Source: an uncultured Lachnospiraceae bacterium (GTDB taxonomy: Bacteria > Bacillota > Clostridia > Lachnospirales > Lachnospiraceae). Taken from it: a stretch of DNA of 64,000 bases. Each line of letters begins with the position of its first letter. Position 1 is the first letter of the stretch. Below the pieces are notes generated by a model. That model ran no database searches and had not been told where the DNA came from. It saw only the letters and a list, made by a program, of their open reading frames with translations. The stretch covers positions 1 through 64,000 of the forward strand of contig CACZJL010000004.1 in NCBI GenBank assembly GCA_902781505.1, read 5' to 3'. Made by a program: the position numbers and the translations under genes. Shown here one piece after another: positions 8,156 through 17,200 of the stretch.

Positions 8156-9451
8156 TTATTTACGAGCTACCGGTGTGAATTTAGAATAGGCGATGCGCTG
8201 TGCCTTATACAGTGAGAAGTAGTCACTTAACATGTAAGTTAGGGCAACACAGATTAAAATATAGTAGATTCCGTTGTCTCCAAACATCTCAATTCCAAGA
8301 ATCAGAGATGTAAGCGGACAGTTGGTTGCACCGCAGAAAACGGAGACCATGCCACAGGCGGCACACAGTCCGATTGGAAGTCCTAAAACAGGTGCTAAGA
8401 AGCTGCCAAGGGTTGCGCCGACAAACATGCTTGGTACGATTTCGCCACCCTTAAGGCCACCGCCTAAGGTGATGGCAGTAAAAAGAATCTTAAGCAGGAA
8501 TGAGAACCATGGTCGGCTCACGGTGAAGCTTCCGGCGATATAATCTCCGCCGGCACCAAGATAGTCCGTTGTGCCAAAAATGTATCTCATTGCAATCACG
8601 ATGAGACCGATGACAATCGCGCGAATGTAATCGTTCTTCAGAGTAATATCAAAAAGTTCATCGAATTTATGCAGTGCAAGAATCAGCAGAATCGAGGCAA
8701 ATGCAAAGCATGCGGCAAGTAACAGTGTCTTTGAAAAGAGAACCAGATTGAATTCAGGGATTTCTCCAAGTTCATAGACGCCTTTTGGTATGTGAAACAT
8801 TGCTCTGGCTGTGTATCTTGCAATAACTGCTGACAGAACGGCTGGTACGAGTGCTGAGTACTGCATGATTCCGACTGTGACAACTTCAATGGAGAAGATG
8901 GCAGCGGCGGCCGGAGTTCCAAATAATGCAGAGAAACAGGCACTCATTCCGCAGATAATCATGATTTTTCTGTCCTTTTCTTCAAAACGCATCAGGCGTC
9001 CGAAGGTATTACCAAACGATCCGCCAATCTGAAGGGCAGCGCCTTCTCGACCTGCAGAACCACCGGTCAGATGTGTCATAATGGTACAGATAAACATCAG
9101 CGGCATGATGACAGCCGGGATATGGCTGTCTTCGTACTGAATCGAGGCAATGACCAGATTTGTTCCGGTGTTGTCGCGCTGCCTGGTAATCCGGTAGAAC
9201 AAAACTGTAAGAAATCCTGCCAGAGGAAGGAAGAATAAAAGCCATGGATTATCCTGACGCAGGCTGGTTACCTTTGTAATGGCAAGTACGAAGGCAGATC
9301 CGATGATACCAACTCCAAAACCGATAATGGCAGAGGAGAAGAGCCATTTGATAAGAGTGATGAGATAGAGTTTGATATGATCCCTGTGTTCCATCAGATA
9401 CTCTGAGAATGGCTGAACAAAGTTTTTTTGCGTATTTTCTTTAGTCTTCAT
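8156..9451 (-). CDS. ClC-family chloride channel/antiporter
   Basis: A 431-residue polytopic membrane protein. Selectivity-filter-type motifs are visible: GGSAGREGAALQIGGS, matching the GREGP-type filter loop, and GGGLKGGEIVPSMFVGATLG, matching the GxFxP-type loop. There is no cytoplasmic CBS pair at the C-terminus. ClC proteins carry chloride, or in some clades fluoride, across the membrane; the filter here does not let me decide between channel and exchanger. ATG 9451 is preferred over an in-frame TTG at 9457; GAAAGAAG precedes it. Its start overlaps the end of the CYTH gene by 11 bases, so the two are co-transcribed. Confidence 0.9.
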   Translation of the reverse strand: MKTKENTQKNFVQPFSEYLMEHRDHIKLYLITLIKWLFSSAIIGFGVGIIGSAFVLAITKVTSLRQDNPWLLFFLPLAGFLTVLFYRITRQRDNTGTNLVIASIQYEDSHIPAVIMPLMFICTIMTHLTGGSAGREGAALQIGGSFGNTFGRLMRFEEKDRKIMIICGMSACFSALFGTPAAAAIFSIEVVTVGIMQYSALVPAVLSAVIARYTARAMFHIPKGVYELGEIPEFNLVLFSKTLLLAACFAFASILLILALHKFDELFDITLKNDYIRAIVIGLIVIAMRYIFGTTDYLGAGGDYIAGSFTVSRPWFSFLLKILFTAITLGGGLKGGEIVPSMFVGATLGSFLAPVLGLPIGLCAACGMVSVFCGATNCPLTSLILGIEMFGDNGIYYILICVALTYMLSDYFSLYKAQRIAYSKFTPVARK

Positions 9452-9905
9452 GGTCAAACTTCTTTCTGCTCATCTGGGAGTTATGGTAATTTGGGTCTTC
9501 TGTGACATCTTTGATAAACCAGGAAGGAGGGGTATAACTCTCAGCTTCCTCAACCGTGTCAAATTCTACCTCGGCAAGTGTCGTACCTTCAAATACACCA
9601 TGGAAGAGGTCCAGCTCAATAATATGTCCCATTCCGTCAGGAATATTGTAGCGATCCTTTGTGATAATATTGCCGTCACATTTCTTAATCAGGTGCTCAT
9701 ATGCTTCCTTTGTGAGTGGGAGATTATATTCCTCATGTGCCAGTGCGGTCCCCTTGTTTTTATAGGTTAAATAATATTCATCATTGTCACGACGAACGCG
9801 AACAACGGGGCCTGTGCACATGTAGCCCTGCTCAATTACTCTCTTTTTGTACTGTTCGAGATGTTCCGGAACAGAAGAGATTAAGAATTTTCTTTCGATT
9901 TCCAT
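9441..9905 (-). CDS. CYTH-domain phosphohydrolase/triphosphatase-like protein
   Basis: A 154-residue protein opening with MEIERKFL, the EXEXK signature of the CYTH superfamily, which includes class IV adenylate cyclase, thiamine triphosphatase and inorganic triphosphatase. Further alternating charged strands (VRVRRDNDEYYLTYKNKG, EYNLPL, IIELDLFHG, LAEVEFD) fit the tunnel fold that binds metal and a triphosphate. The substrate cannot be chosen from sequence; bacterial members of this length are most often tripolyphosphatases. AAAGGACC precedes the ATG. It overlaps the ClC gene downstream. Confidence 0.88.
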   Translation of the reverse strand: MEIERKFLISSVPEHLEQYKKRVIEQGYMCTGPVVRVRRDNDEYYLTYKNKGTALAHEEYNLPLTKEAYEHLIKKCDGNIITKDRYNIPDGMGHIIELDLFHGVFEGTTLAEVEFDTVEEAESYTPPSWFIKDVTEDPNYHNSQMSRKKFDHED

Positions 9906-9986
9906 TTCAGCCGGTCCTTTCCATAAAAGCTTATTTTTGAACTTTAACGTGTATTATTTTATCAGTGCAAAGCCTTGTTTTCAAAT

Positions 9987-10016
9987 AAAAAAACGGCCAT
10001 CCGAACCGGATGACCG
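9987..10016 (-). terminator. Terminator of hup
   Basis: On the minus strand GGTCATCCG/CGGATGGCC with GTT loop followed by GTTTTTTT. Confidence 0.85.
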
Positions 10017-10035
10017 CTTGGGTATTTAAGAAAAA

Positions 10036-10326
10036 TTACTTTTTCTTCTTCTTTGTGTTAACAGCTTCCTTTAAAGCCTTACCAGCCTTAAACTTTGGAG
10101 CCTTGCTTGCAGGAATCTTGATTTCCTTACCTGTCTGTGGATTCTTGCCCTTACGAGCCTTTCTTTCTGTAACTTCGAATGTACCAAAGCCAACGAGCTG
10201 AACCTTCTCGCCCTTCTTTAATTCTTCTGTTACAACATCTGTGAATGCCTTTAAAGCATCAGCAGAAGCCTTCTTGGAAAGTTCTGTTTCCTTTGCGATT
10301 GCGGCAACTAATTCACTCTTATTCAT
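10036..10326 (-). CDS. hup: HU-family nucleoid DNA-binding protein
   Basis: A 96-residue HU protein, a histone-like dimer that bends DNA non-specifically. The start [19 protein letters not shown], the central GFGTFEV and the DNA-contact arm [18 protein letters not shown] are all typical. It is slightly longer than the usual 90 residues because of a lysine-only tail after NT at the C-terminus. AAAGGAGGGCG lies before the ATG. It has its own strong promoter and terminator, as expected for an abundant protein. Confidence 0.97.
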   Translation of the reverse strand: MNKSELVAAIAKETELSKKASADALKAFTDVVTEELKKGEKVQLVGFGTFEVTERKARKGKNPQTGKEIKIPASKAPKFKAGKALKEAVNTKKKKK

Positions 10327-10359
10327 TGAATTACGCCCTCCTTTTATAAATTTAATTTA

Positions 10360-10388
10360 TTTATACTCCCAGAATGGCTGTTTGTCAA
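10360..10388 (-). promoter_or_regulatory. Promoter of hup
   Basis: On the minus strand TTGACA (10383-10388) and TATAAA (10360-10365) with 17 bp spacing, 34 bases before the start codon. Confidence 0.85.
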
Positions 10389-10428
10389 TAAATAATCAAA
10401 AAATAGTCCGATTTTACGCGATTTTTAG

Positions 10429-12348
10429 TCAAGTTTCCGATAATTCTTCCCAAATCTCGTACAATCCTTCCAATTCAGCAGAGATTTCTTCGTATCGCTC
10501 ATGCAGTCGCATAAGTTTACTCTGGTTTGAACACACTTCCGGAGATGCCTGTTCTTCCTGGATTTTTGTCTGTTCGTCTTCAAGTTCTGCAATCTTTGTT
10601 TCGCATTTTTCCAGCTCTTTTCTGCGCTTTCGTTCTTCTTTCTGCTCTTCTCTTGATAAATGGTACGTTTCCCTGCCATTAGAAACAGCGGGAGAAGAAA
10701 TTGCAGATGATTCAGAAACAATTTCTGTTTCTTCAGTATGTTCAAGAATATCGCGCTTTTCAAGATAGTAGTCATAATTACCGATGTAATTTGTGATCTG
10801 TCTGTGGCTTAAATGCAGGATTCTTGTCGCTGTCGTATTAATGAAATATCGGTCATGAGACACATAAAAGACTGTGCCGGTGTAGCTGTTTAAGGCATTC
10901 CCGAGGATTTCCTTGCTGGTCATGTCAAGATGGTTCGTCGGCTCATCTAAAAGCAGAAGATTAGCATTTGAAAGCATCAGCTTGGCTAGAGAAACACGAC
11001 CCTTTTCGCCGCCGGAAAGATTACGAATCAGTTTGAAAACGTCATCCCCGGTGAAAAGAAAGGCAGCCAGAGTCTTACGAATCTTCGTATTGTTCATGTC
11101 AGGATAGGTGTCCTGGATTTCCTGGAAAATGCTCTTGTCAGGATCGAGTACGTGGTGCTCCTGATCGTAGTAACCGATTGTTACATTGGTTCCGAGTCTT
11201 ACCATGCCATTATCGGCAGGAGTCAGTCCGTTGATAATCTTTAACATGGTTGTCTTACCGGTACCATTGTCACCAATCAGAGCCACGCGTTCGCCTTTGC
11301 GGATGGTGAAGGTGATATCAGAAAACAATTGCTCGTCAAATGACTTCGAGAGATTTTCAACCATCAGAACATCATTGCCGCTCTCAATGCCAGGCTCTAA
11401 GTGGATATCCATTCTATCGTCAAGTTCGATTGGCTTATCGATAAGCTGCGTTTTCTCAAGCATCTTTTCACGGGATTCCGCACGTTTGATGGATTTCTCG
11501 CGGTTGAACTGCTTTAACTTTGTAATGACCGCTTCCTGGTGCTTGATTTCTCTTTGCTGATTTAAGTACTCCTTCATCTGCATATTGCGTAAAATAGCCT
11601 TTTTAGAGGCATAATCGGAGTAGTTGCCGGAAAAAACCGTAACCTTTGCATTCTCAATTTCAACAATTTTAGTAACGATGCGGTCGAGAAAGTAACGGTC
11701 ATGCGCTACGATTAATACAGCACCTTTGTAATTTAAAAGATAGGTCTCGAGCCATTCAATTGCCGCCATATCCAGGTGGTTCGTCGGCTCATCAAGAAGC
11801 AGAATATCCGGCTGCTCTAAGAGAAGTTTAGCCAGAGAAACGCGGGTTTTCTGACCACCGGATAAAGTGTCGACCTGAAGAGAAAAGTCCTCATCCTTAA
11901 AGCCAAGGCCCTTTAAGACGCCCGTTACTTCGGAGCGGACTGCATATCCATTTTCCCTGGCAAAGTTTTCGCTTAAACGATGGTAGGTGTCCATATATGC
12001 GTTCAGTTCGTCTTTTGAAACGCTTGCCATTCCGGCTTCCATTTCTTTTAAGCGTTCCTCCATGTCGAGAACATACTGCTTAACAGAAAGAATTTCTTCA
12101 TAGATGGTGGCGCCTGAAGTGAGGTTCTGTGCCTGCGCAAGATAGCCAATTCTGGCATCCTTGGCTGTTGTTACAATGCCGGAGTCTGCGCTCACCTCAC
12201 CGATAATCATCTTTAAAAGGGTGGACTTCCCGGCGCCGTTCATGCCGACAATCGCGCATTTTTCGTGCTCTTCTATATGAAAAGAGGCATGCTCCACGAT
12301 GGGAGTAATGCCGAAGGATTTAGATAAATCATTTACTGCTAAAATCAT
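10429..12348 (-). CDS. ABC-F family ATPase (YdiF/Uup-like)
   Basis: A 639-residue protein with two ABC nucleotide-binding domains and no membrane segments, the ABC-F layout of ribosome-acting ATPases. Domain 1 shows Walker A GMNGAGKST, signature LSGGQKTRVSLAK and LLLDEPTNHLD. An interdomain linker rich in charged residues follows (the segment around KQFNREKSIKRAESREKM). Domain 2 shows GDNGTGKTT, LSGGEKGRVSLAK and a second DEPTNHLD. The last 100 residues form a charged coiled coil (REEQKEERKRRKELEKCE), as in YdiF/Uup. It could act in translation rescue or DNA-structure handling; no evidence here points to antibiotic resistance. Confidence 0.93.
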   Translation of the reverse strand: MILAVNDLSKSFGITPIVEHASFHIEEHEKCAIVGMNGAGKSTLLKMIIGEVSADSGIVTTAKDARIGYLAQAQNLTSGATIYEEILSVKQYVLDMEERLKEMEAGMASVSKDELNAYMDTYHRLSENFARENGYAVRSEVTGVLKGLGFKDEDFSLQVDTLSGGQKTRVSLAKLLLEQPDILLLDEPTNHLDMAAIEWLETYLLNYKGAVLIVAHDRYFLDRIVTKIVEIENAKVTVFSGNYSDYASKKAILRNMQMKEYLNQQREIKHQEAVITKLKQFNREKSIKRAESREKMLEKTQLIDKPIELDDRMDIHLEPGIESGNDVLMVENLSKSFDEQLFSDITFTIRKGERVALIGDNGTGKTTMLKIINGLTPADNGMVRLGTNVTIGYYDQEHHVLDPDKSIFQEIQDTYPDMNNTKIRKTLAAFLFTGDDVFKLIRNLSGGEKGRVSLAKLMLSNANLLLLDEPTNHLDMTSKEILGNALNSYTGTVFYVSHDRYFINTTATRILHLSHRQITNYIGNYDYYLEKRDILEHTEETEIVSESSAISSPAVSNGRETYHLSREEQKEERKRRKELEKCETKIAELEDEQTKIQEEQASPEVCSNQSKLMRLHERYEEISAELEGLYEIWEELSET

Positions 12349-12430
12349 AGAAATCTCCTTGCTTCTGAATTGCTTTTGCTATTATACAAAGAGGAAAGTT
12401 CGAATGCAAATCAGGCTTGCTCTCGCGCGG

Positions 12431-12459
12431 TTGAAAGAGAAGGGGAAAGCGCCTATACT
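12431..12459 (+). promoter_or_regulatory. Promoter of the M20 peptidase gene
   Basis: TTGAAA 12431-12436, TATACT 12454-12459, 17 bp apart, 31 bases before the start. The -10 overlaps a small inverted repeat, TATACTTTAAAAAGTATA. Confidence 0.6.
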
Positions 12460-12489
12460 TTAAAAAGTATATGAAAGAAGGGGACAGGT

Positions 12490-13581
12490 ATGGAAACGAG
12501 AGAACTTTTAACCTTGCTGACCGAAATTCCGGCACCGACTGGCAGAGAAGAAAAAAGAGCTGCCTTTGTAAAGAAGCAGCTTGAAAGCTATGGATATTCA
12601 CCTGTTACAGATGAAGCGGGCAATGTGGTTGTCGAGCGTAAGGTTTCTTTGGCGGATGAAGGGTTCGTTTTGTTTACGGCGCATCTTGACACGGTTTTTC
12701 CGGATACGGAAATTAAGGTGATTGCCGATGAAAAGGGGCTTCATGCACCGGGAATCGGAGATGATACCTGTAATGTTGTCCTGCTTTTAAAGGCAATGGA
12801 AAGGCTGGCACGGTGCGAGCTTGGAACGCAGGTAAAAAATGCAATATTTGCCTTTGATACAGGGGAAGAGGGACTTGGCAATCTGAAGGGAATCAGACAG
12901 ATTCTTAAAAGTTACAAAGGGAAGATTAAAGCCTGTATCGCATTTGACCTGACCCCGGAGAAGCTGGTGGTGCATCATGTCGGTTCGAGGAGATTCCGCG
13001 TACGCATAAAAACTAAGGGAGGGCACTCGCTGTCTGATTTTGGCAATACAAATGCCATTGCAGTTGCTGCGAAGATGATTCGGAAAATCTATCAGATTCA
13101 GGTGCCGTCCGCGTTTAAAACGACATATAACGTAGGTACAATCAGTGGCGGAACCGGTATCAATGTCATCGCAGACGAAGCAGATTTTACGTGTGAAATT
13201 CGCTCCGAATCACGTGAGGCTATGGATACAGTCGAGAATCAGTTTATGGAAATCTTTGAAGAAGGAGCTGCAACAGATGATGTGGAGGTTGACGTCAAGC
13301 TGATTGGAGAGCGTCCGGTCGGTGTGGAGGTTGATGAAAAGGTAAAGCAGGAGCTGATTCGAATCAGCCAGGAGTGTATCAAAGAGAGCTTTTTAATAGA
13401 GCCGGAACTTGCCTTTGGTTCAACAGACTGTAATGCAGTAGAAGCAGAAGGAATTCCTGCTGTTTCGTTTGGCGGATATCTTGGTGGAGGTACTCATGCA
13501 AAAAATGAATGGATAACATACGACTACGAAAATGCCGGAAATAAGCTATTTTCAGAAGTTTTACGAAAAATTTTAACCTGA
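12490..13581 (+). CDS. M20-family metallopeptidase
   Basis: A 363-residue zinc peptidase of the M20/PepT-like group that removes residues from peptides or acts on small amide substrates. Metal and catalytic residues are visible in TAHLDTVFP (His and Asp), GIGDDTCNVV (bridging Asp), DTGEEGLG (general-base Glu and ligand Glu) and near the C-terminus GGGTHAKNEW (His). The dimerisation lid occupies roughly residues 175-290, beginning with the HHVGSRRFRV strand. No signal peptide, so cytosolic. It is a single gene transcribed divergently from the ABC-F gene; the exact substrate is unknown. Confidence 0.88.
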   Translation: METRELLTLLTEIPAPTGREEKRAAFVKKQLESYGYSPVTDEAGNVVVERKVSLADEGFVLFTAHLDTVFPDTEIKVIADEKGLHAPGIGDDTCNVVLLLKAMERLARCELGTQVKNAIFAFDTGEEGLGNLKGIRQILKSYKGKIKACIAFDLTPEKLVVHHVGSRRFRVRIKTKGGHSLSDFGNTNAIAVAAKMIRKIYQIQVPSAFKTTYNVGTISGGTGINVIADEADFTCEIRSESREAMDTVENQFMEIFEEGAATDDVEVDVKLIGERPVGVEVDEKVKQELIRISQECIKESFLIEPELAFGSTDCNAVEAEGIPAVSFGGYLGGGTHAKNEWITYDYENAGNKLFSEVLRKILT

Positions 13582-13609
13582 TTTACGAAAAAATTTTCGT
13601 GATTTAAGT

Positions 13610-13627
13610 TTGTTAATATTTTGACTT
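13610..13627 (+). promoter_or_regulatory. Possible Rex autoregulatory operator
   Basis: TTGTTAATATTTTGACTT resembles the clostridial Rex box TTGTTAANNNNTTAACAA. The left half is exact and the right half matches 4 of 7. It overlaps the -35 of the rex promoter, as expected for autorepression. The call is inference from partial similarity. Confidence 0.4.
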
Positions 13628-13649
13628 TGCGATAGACCTGATATATAAT
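13621..13649 (+). promoter_or_regulatory. Promoter of rex
   Basis: TTGACT 13621-13626 and TATAAT 13644-13649, spacing 17. About 95 bases of leader follow before the start codon. Confidence 0.75.
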
Positions 13650-13662
13650 TAACACAGCTGAT

Positions 13663-13731
13663 TTAAGCTCTTTTTGGAACGAAGCATTCATGTGGCGTAA
13701 AATCAGTCATTTTGATTTGTAAAGAGCTTAA
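13663..13731 (+). other. Long-range stem in the rex leader
   Basis: TTAAGCTCTTT (13663-13673) is perfectly complementary to AAAGAGCTTAA (13721-13731), giving an 11 bp stem around a 47-base internal region. That region can itself form a small AAATCA/TGATTT hairpin. The stem ends just before the ribosome binding site. Function unknown. Confidence 0.5.
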
Positions 13732-13751
13732 GAAAAAAGGAGACTTTAACC

Positions 13752-14387
13752 ATGGATGAGAACAAGAAAATATCATCAGCAGTGATTCGCAGACTTCCTC
13801 GCTATTATCGTTATCTTGGAGAACTCCTCGAAAATAATGTGACGAGAATTTCTTCAAAGGAACTCAGCGAGCGCATGAAGGTTACTGCATCTCAGATTCG
13901 ACAGGACTTAAACAATTTCGGTGGATTTGGACAGCAGGGTTATGGCTACAATGTTGAGTCCCTTTATAATGAGATTGCTAAGATTTTAGGAATTGACAAG
14001 CAGCATAGAATGGTCATCGTCGGTGCCGGTAACTTCGGTTCTGCCGTTGCCAAGTACGATGATTTTGCAAAGCGCGGATTTGTCATCACTTCAATGTTTG
14101 ACAAGGATCCGGAGAAGATCGGCAAGACAATCAGCGGCGTTAAGATTCGTCCAATGGAGGAGTTAAAGGACTATATCAAGATGAATGACATTGATATCGC
14201 AGCCTTGATGATTCCTACAGAGTATGCAATTGATACGGCTCAGATTTTAGTGGATGCAGGAATTAAAGGAATCTGGAATTTTGCACATACAGACCTTTCT
14301 GTACCTGAGGATGTTATCGTGGAAAATGTTCATCTTTCTGAGAGTCTGATGAGACTTTCCTATAATTTAAAGAATTACGGCAACTGA
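13752..14387 (+). CDS. rex: Redox-sensing transcriptional repressor Rex
   Basis: A 211-residue Rex protein, a repressor that binds NADH/NAD+ and switches fermentation and energy genes with the redox state. The N-terminal winged helix includes SSAVIRRLPRYYRYL and the recognition helix VTASQIRQDLNNFG. The Rossmann domain starts with MVIVGAGNFGSAVAKY, and the C-terminal helix for domain swapping ends in LSYNLKNYGN. AAAAAAGGAGA precedes the ATG. Likely targets in this window are itself and nfnAB (operator at 52708). It is followed closely by the NAD(P)HX repair gene, another nucleotide-cofactor function. Confidence 0.97.
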   Translation: MDENKKISSAVIRRLPRYYRYLGELLENNVTRISSKELSERMKVTASQIRQDLNNFGGFGQQGYGYNVESLYNEIAKILGIDKQHRMVIVGAGNFGSAVAKYDDFAKRGFVITSMFDKDPEKIGKTISGVKIRPMEELKDYIKMNDIDIAALMIPTEYAIDTAQILVDAGIKGIWNFAHTDLSVPEDVIVENVHLSESLMRLSYNLKNYGN

Positions 14388-14430
14388 ATGGTCGTATAAT
14401 TACAGGCTTTGGGCCTTTCGGGGGATTTAA

Positions 14431-15978
14431 ATGAAGTATCTACTGAATGCAAAGCAGATGAAACAGGTGGATGTGGCTTCTATTAACGGATGTCACATCC
14501 CTTCTTTATGTCTGATGGAAAGAGCGGCTCTTTCAGTAACGGAGGAGCTGTTAAAAATTGATGGAATTAAGGGAAAAAAGGTGGACGTTGTTGCCGGATT
14601 TGGAAACAACGGAGCCGATGGACTTGCCATCGCGAGGCAGCTGAATGAAGCGGGAATCAGGGTAAGGGTCGGACTGACCGGTTCAAGAGAACGGCGTGGC
14701 ACGGAGGAGTCAGATCAGCAGAGAGCAATGCTTACGGCACTGAATATTCCGGTTCGCTATCTTTCAGAAGATACCGTCGATGCCGATGCAGATATCATTG
14801 TGGATGCAATTTTCGGAATCGGACTGACAAGACCGGTTACAGGAGTTTATGAGCGTCTGATTCAGGAAATCAATGCGGCGAAGGAAGCTGGTTCCTACGT
14901 CGTCTCTGTTGATATGCCATCCGGTGTTGATTCTGATGATGGCCAGATTCTTGGAGTGGCAGTTAACGCTGATAAGACGGTGACATTTGGCTATGAAAAA
15001 ATAGGTCTGATTATGGAGCCGGGGAGAATTTGCGCCGGTGAAGTGGTTCTTAAAAATCCTGGATTTGCACCGGAAGAATTTTTGAATTTACAAGATGCAG
15101 TTTATACCTACACAGAGGCTGATTTATTAAAAATCCCGAAAAGACCTGCAGGCGCCAACAAGGGGACTTTTGGAAAGGTGCTTCTTGCAGCAGGGTCTGA
15201 AGATATGGGAGGAGCAGCCTGCCTGTCTGCAGAGAGCACGTATCGCTCCGGCTGCGGTTATGTAAAGGTGCTGACCCACAGAGATAATCGTACTGCAGTT
15301 TTGACTCATGTGCCGGAAGCTGTGCTGATTACCTATGAAACGGCAGAGACGATTGAAAACAAGGTCGCTGAAGCTATTTCCTCAAATGAGAACGGAAAGA
15401 AGATTTCGCTTGTTGATGCTGCGGTCTTAGGCCCTGGGCTTTCTGTCTCGGAAAATGGCCGGGCAGTGGTCAGAGCTGTGTTAAACAGCACGATGGTGCC
15501 GACCGTTGTTGATGCGGACGCATTAAATATTATTGCAGAAGAAGTAGTAAACGGCGGGAATCCATTTGCCGGAAAAGAGAATACGGAATGGATTCTGACT
15601 CCTCATATGGGGGAGATGAGCAGACTGACAGGAATTCCGGTGTTGGAGCTTAAAAAGAATCCGATTCAGGCAGCGGTCCGACTTTCAAGAGCACTTAAAG
15701 TGATTGTTGTGCTCAAAGATGCGAGAACGGTTGTGACAGATGGAGATGAGGTTTTTATCAATACCAGCGGAAATGATGGAATGGCCACGGCAGGGTCCGG
15801 AGACGTGTTAACCGGTGTCATTTCGGCTCTCCTTGCAAGGGGAATGAGCCCGTTTGAAGCGGCGAAGATGGGGGTATTTGTACATGGACTGGCCGGAGAC
15901 AGAAGCGTGTTAAAGGTAGGAAAATCAGGGCTTTGTGCGGGAGATATTGTAAAAGGGCTGAGTCTTGTGCTAGAATAA
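14431..15978 (+). CDS. nnr: Bifunctional NAD(P)HX epimerase/dehydratase
   Basis: A 515-residue repair enzyme for hydrated NADH and NADPH. The N-terminal half (about 1-215) is the epimerase (YjeF_N; G-F-G-N-N-G-A-D-G-L at the Rossmann-like loop, DMPSGVDSDDG). The C-terminal half (about 230-510) is the ADP-dependent dehydratase, with NKGTFGKVLLAAGS, VVDADALN, LTPHMGEMSRLTG and the nucleotide-binding GNDGMATAGSGDVLTG. It starts 43 bases after rex and is followed 19 bases later by alr, so the three may share a transcript. Confidence 0.95.
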   Translation: MKYLLNAKQMKQVDVASINGCHIPSLCLMERAALSVTEELLKIDGIKGKKVDVVAGFGNNGADGLAIARQLNEAGIRVRVGLTGSRERRGTEESDQQRAMLTALNIPVRYLSEDTVDADADIIVDAIFGIGLTRPVTGVYERLIQEINAAKEAGSYVVSVDMPSGVDSDDGQILGVAVNADKTVTFGYEKIGLIMEPGRICAGEVVLKNPGFAPEEFLNLQDAVYTYTEADLLKIPKRPAGANKGTFGKVLLAAGSEDMGGAACLSAESTYRSGCGYVKVLTHRDNRTAVLTHVPEAVLITYETAETIENKVAEAISSNENGKKISLVDAAVLGPGLSVSENGRAVVRAVLNSTMVPTVVDADALNIIAEEVVNGGNPFAGKENTEWILTPHMGEMSRLTGIPVLELKKNPIQAAVRLSRALKVIVVLKDARTVVTDGDEVFINTSGNDGMATAGSGDVLTGVISALLARGMSPFEAAKMGVFVHGLAGDRSVLKVGKSGLCAGDIVKGLSLVLE

Positions 15979-15997
15979 GCTTTAACACGGTAAAGAG

Positions 15998-17182
15998 GTG
16001 ATTATCACGAAGAAGGGTTATAAACGGCTCTACGCAAAGATTAATCTCGACGCAATTCGCGCCAATGCGAGGGCTCTGACAGGGAATGTAAGAACAGGAA
16101 TTAAGTCTCTTGCAGTAATCAAGGCAGATGCTTACGGCCATGGTGATGTTCCGGTGGCGAAAGCGCTTGTAGATATGGTGACAGGTTTTGCGGTTGCAAC
16201 AATCACGGAAGCTGTGAACTTAAGAAAAAATGGTATTAAGAATCCGATTCTGATTCTGGGCTTTGTTGACCCGGATGATTTTGACGAGCTGGTAGAATAC
16301 GAGATTGACGGAGTGCTCTATGACTACGAAGACGCTTTTGCTTTAAATGAAGCTGCGAAGAAACAGGGAAAAATCGCCAATTGCCAGATTAAGGTAGACA
16401 CGGGAATGCACCGCATCGGATTGAGACCGGTTGAGGAAAGTGTTTCGGTTGTTGCTGAGATTAAAAAATTAAAAAACTTAAATGTGCGCGGAATCTTTAC
16501 ACATTTTGCGAAGGCAGATGAGACCGATAAGGCAGCAGCAAACAGACAATTTGCTGAGTTTACAAGGTTCATTGAGATGTGTAAGAAGAAGAGCATTACG
16601 TTTGAAATTGCACATTGCGCCAATTCCGCAGCAATCATTGATCTGCCGGAATTTGCCCTCGACCAGGTAAGACTTGGCATTGCGCTTTACGGCATGTATC
16701 CATCTGAGGAAGTCAGCAAGGCTCTTAAGTTAAAGCCTGCCCTTTCTCTTTACAGTGAAATTGCAATGGTGAAGACACTTCACAAAGGCGAGAGCGTTGG
16801 CTACGGCGGTACATTTACCGCTGAGAATGATGTACGGGTCGCAACCGTAACGGTCGGATACGGCGATGGATATCCAAGACGACTTTCCAATAAGGGTTAT
16901 GTTCTGATTCATGGAAAGAAAGCGAAGATTATCGGAAGAGTCTGCATGGATCAAATTATGGTTGATGTGACAGAGATTCCGGAGGCAAGAGTACGTGATT
17001 CTGTAACGCTTGTCGGTACGGACGGAGACTTGACAGTCACGGTTGAAGAACTTGCAGAGCTTGCAGGTACATTTAATTACGAATTCGTCTGCGATTTAGG
17101 CAAGAGAATTCCGCGTGTATACGAGGAAAATGGCAAGGTTATCGGCACGCATGATTATTTTGATACGTGCTGGGATTTTTAA
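15998..17182 (+). CDS. alr: Alanine racemase (start codon uncertain)
   Basis: A PLP enzyme that makes D-alanine for the cell wall. Key residues are visible: AVIKADAYGHG with the PLP lysine near the N-terminus, the central substrate-binding region DTGMHRIG, the catalytic tyrosine region in GESVGYGGTF, VTVGYGDGYPRRL and RVCMDQIMVDVT. Length about 394 residues, normal. No ATG lies near the expected N-terminus. GTG 15998 is the only common start codon, but the best ribosome binding site, AAAGAGG, ends on that codon itself. That spacing would better suit ATC 16004 or ACG 16007 in the same frame. Confidence 0.93.
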   Translation: MIITKKGYKRLYAKINLDAIRANARALTGNVRTGIKSLAVIKADAYGHGDVPVAKALVDMVTGFAVATITEAVNLRKNGIKNPILILGFVDPDDFDELVEYEIDGVLYDYEDAFALNEAAKKQGKIANCQIKVDTGMHRIGLRPVEESVSVVAEIKKLKNLNVRGIFTHFAKADETDKAAANRQFAEFTRFIEMCKKKSITFEIAHCANSAAIIDLPEFALDQVRLGIALYGMYPSEEVSKALKLKPALSLYSEIAMVKTLHKGESVGYGGTFTAENDVRVATVTVGYGDGYPRRLSNKGYVLIHGKKAKIIGRVCMDQIMVDVTEIPEARVRDSVTLVGTDGDLTVTVEELAELAGTFNYEFVCDLGKRIPRVYEENGKVIGTHDYFDTCWDF

Positions 17183-17200
17183 TATTACGAGGTGAATACT

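Noticed and set aside
10429-12348. Antibiotic-resistance ABC-F gene
   Set aside because: The long C-terminal coiled coil fits the YdiF/Uup housekeeping type, and no resistance gene or mobile element is adjacent.
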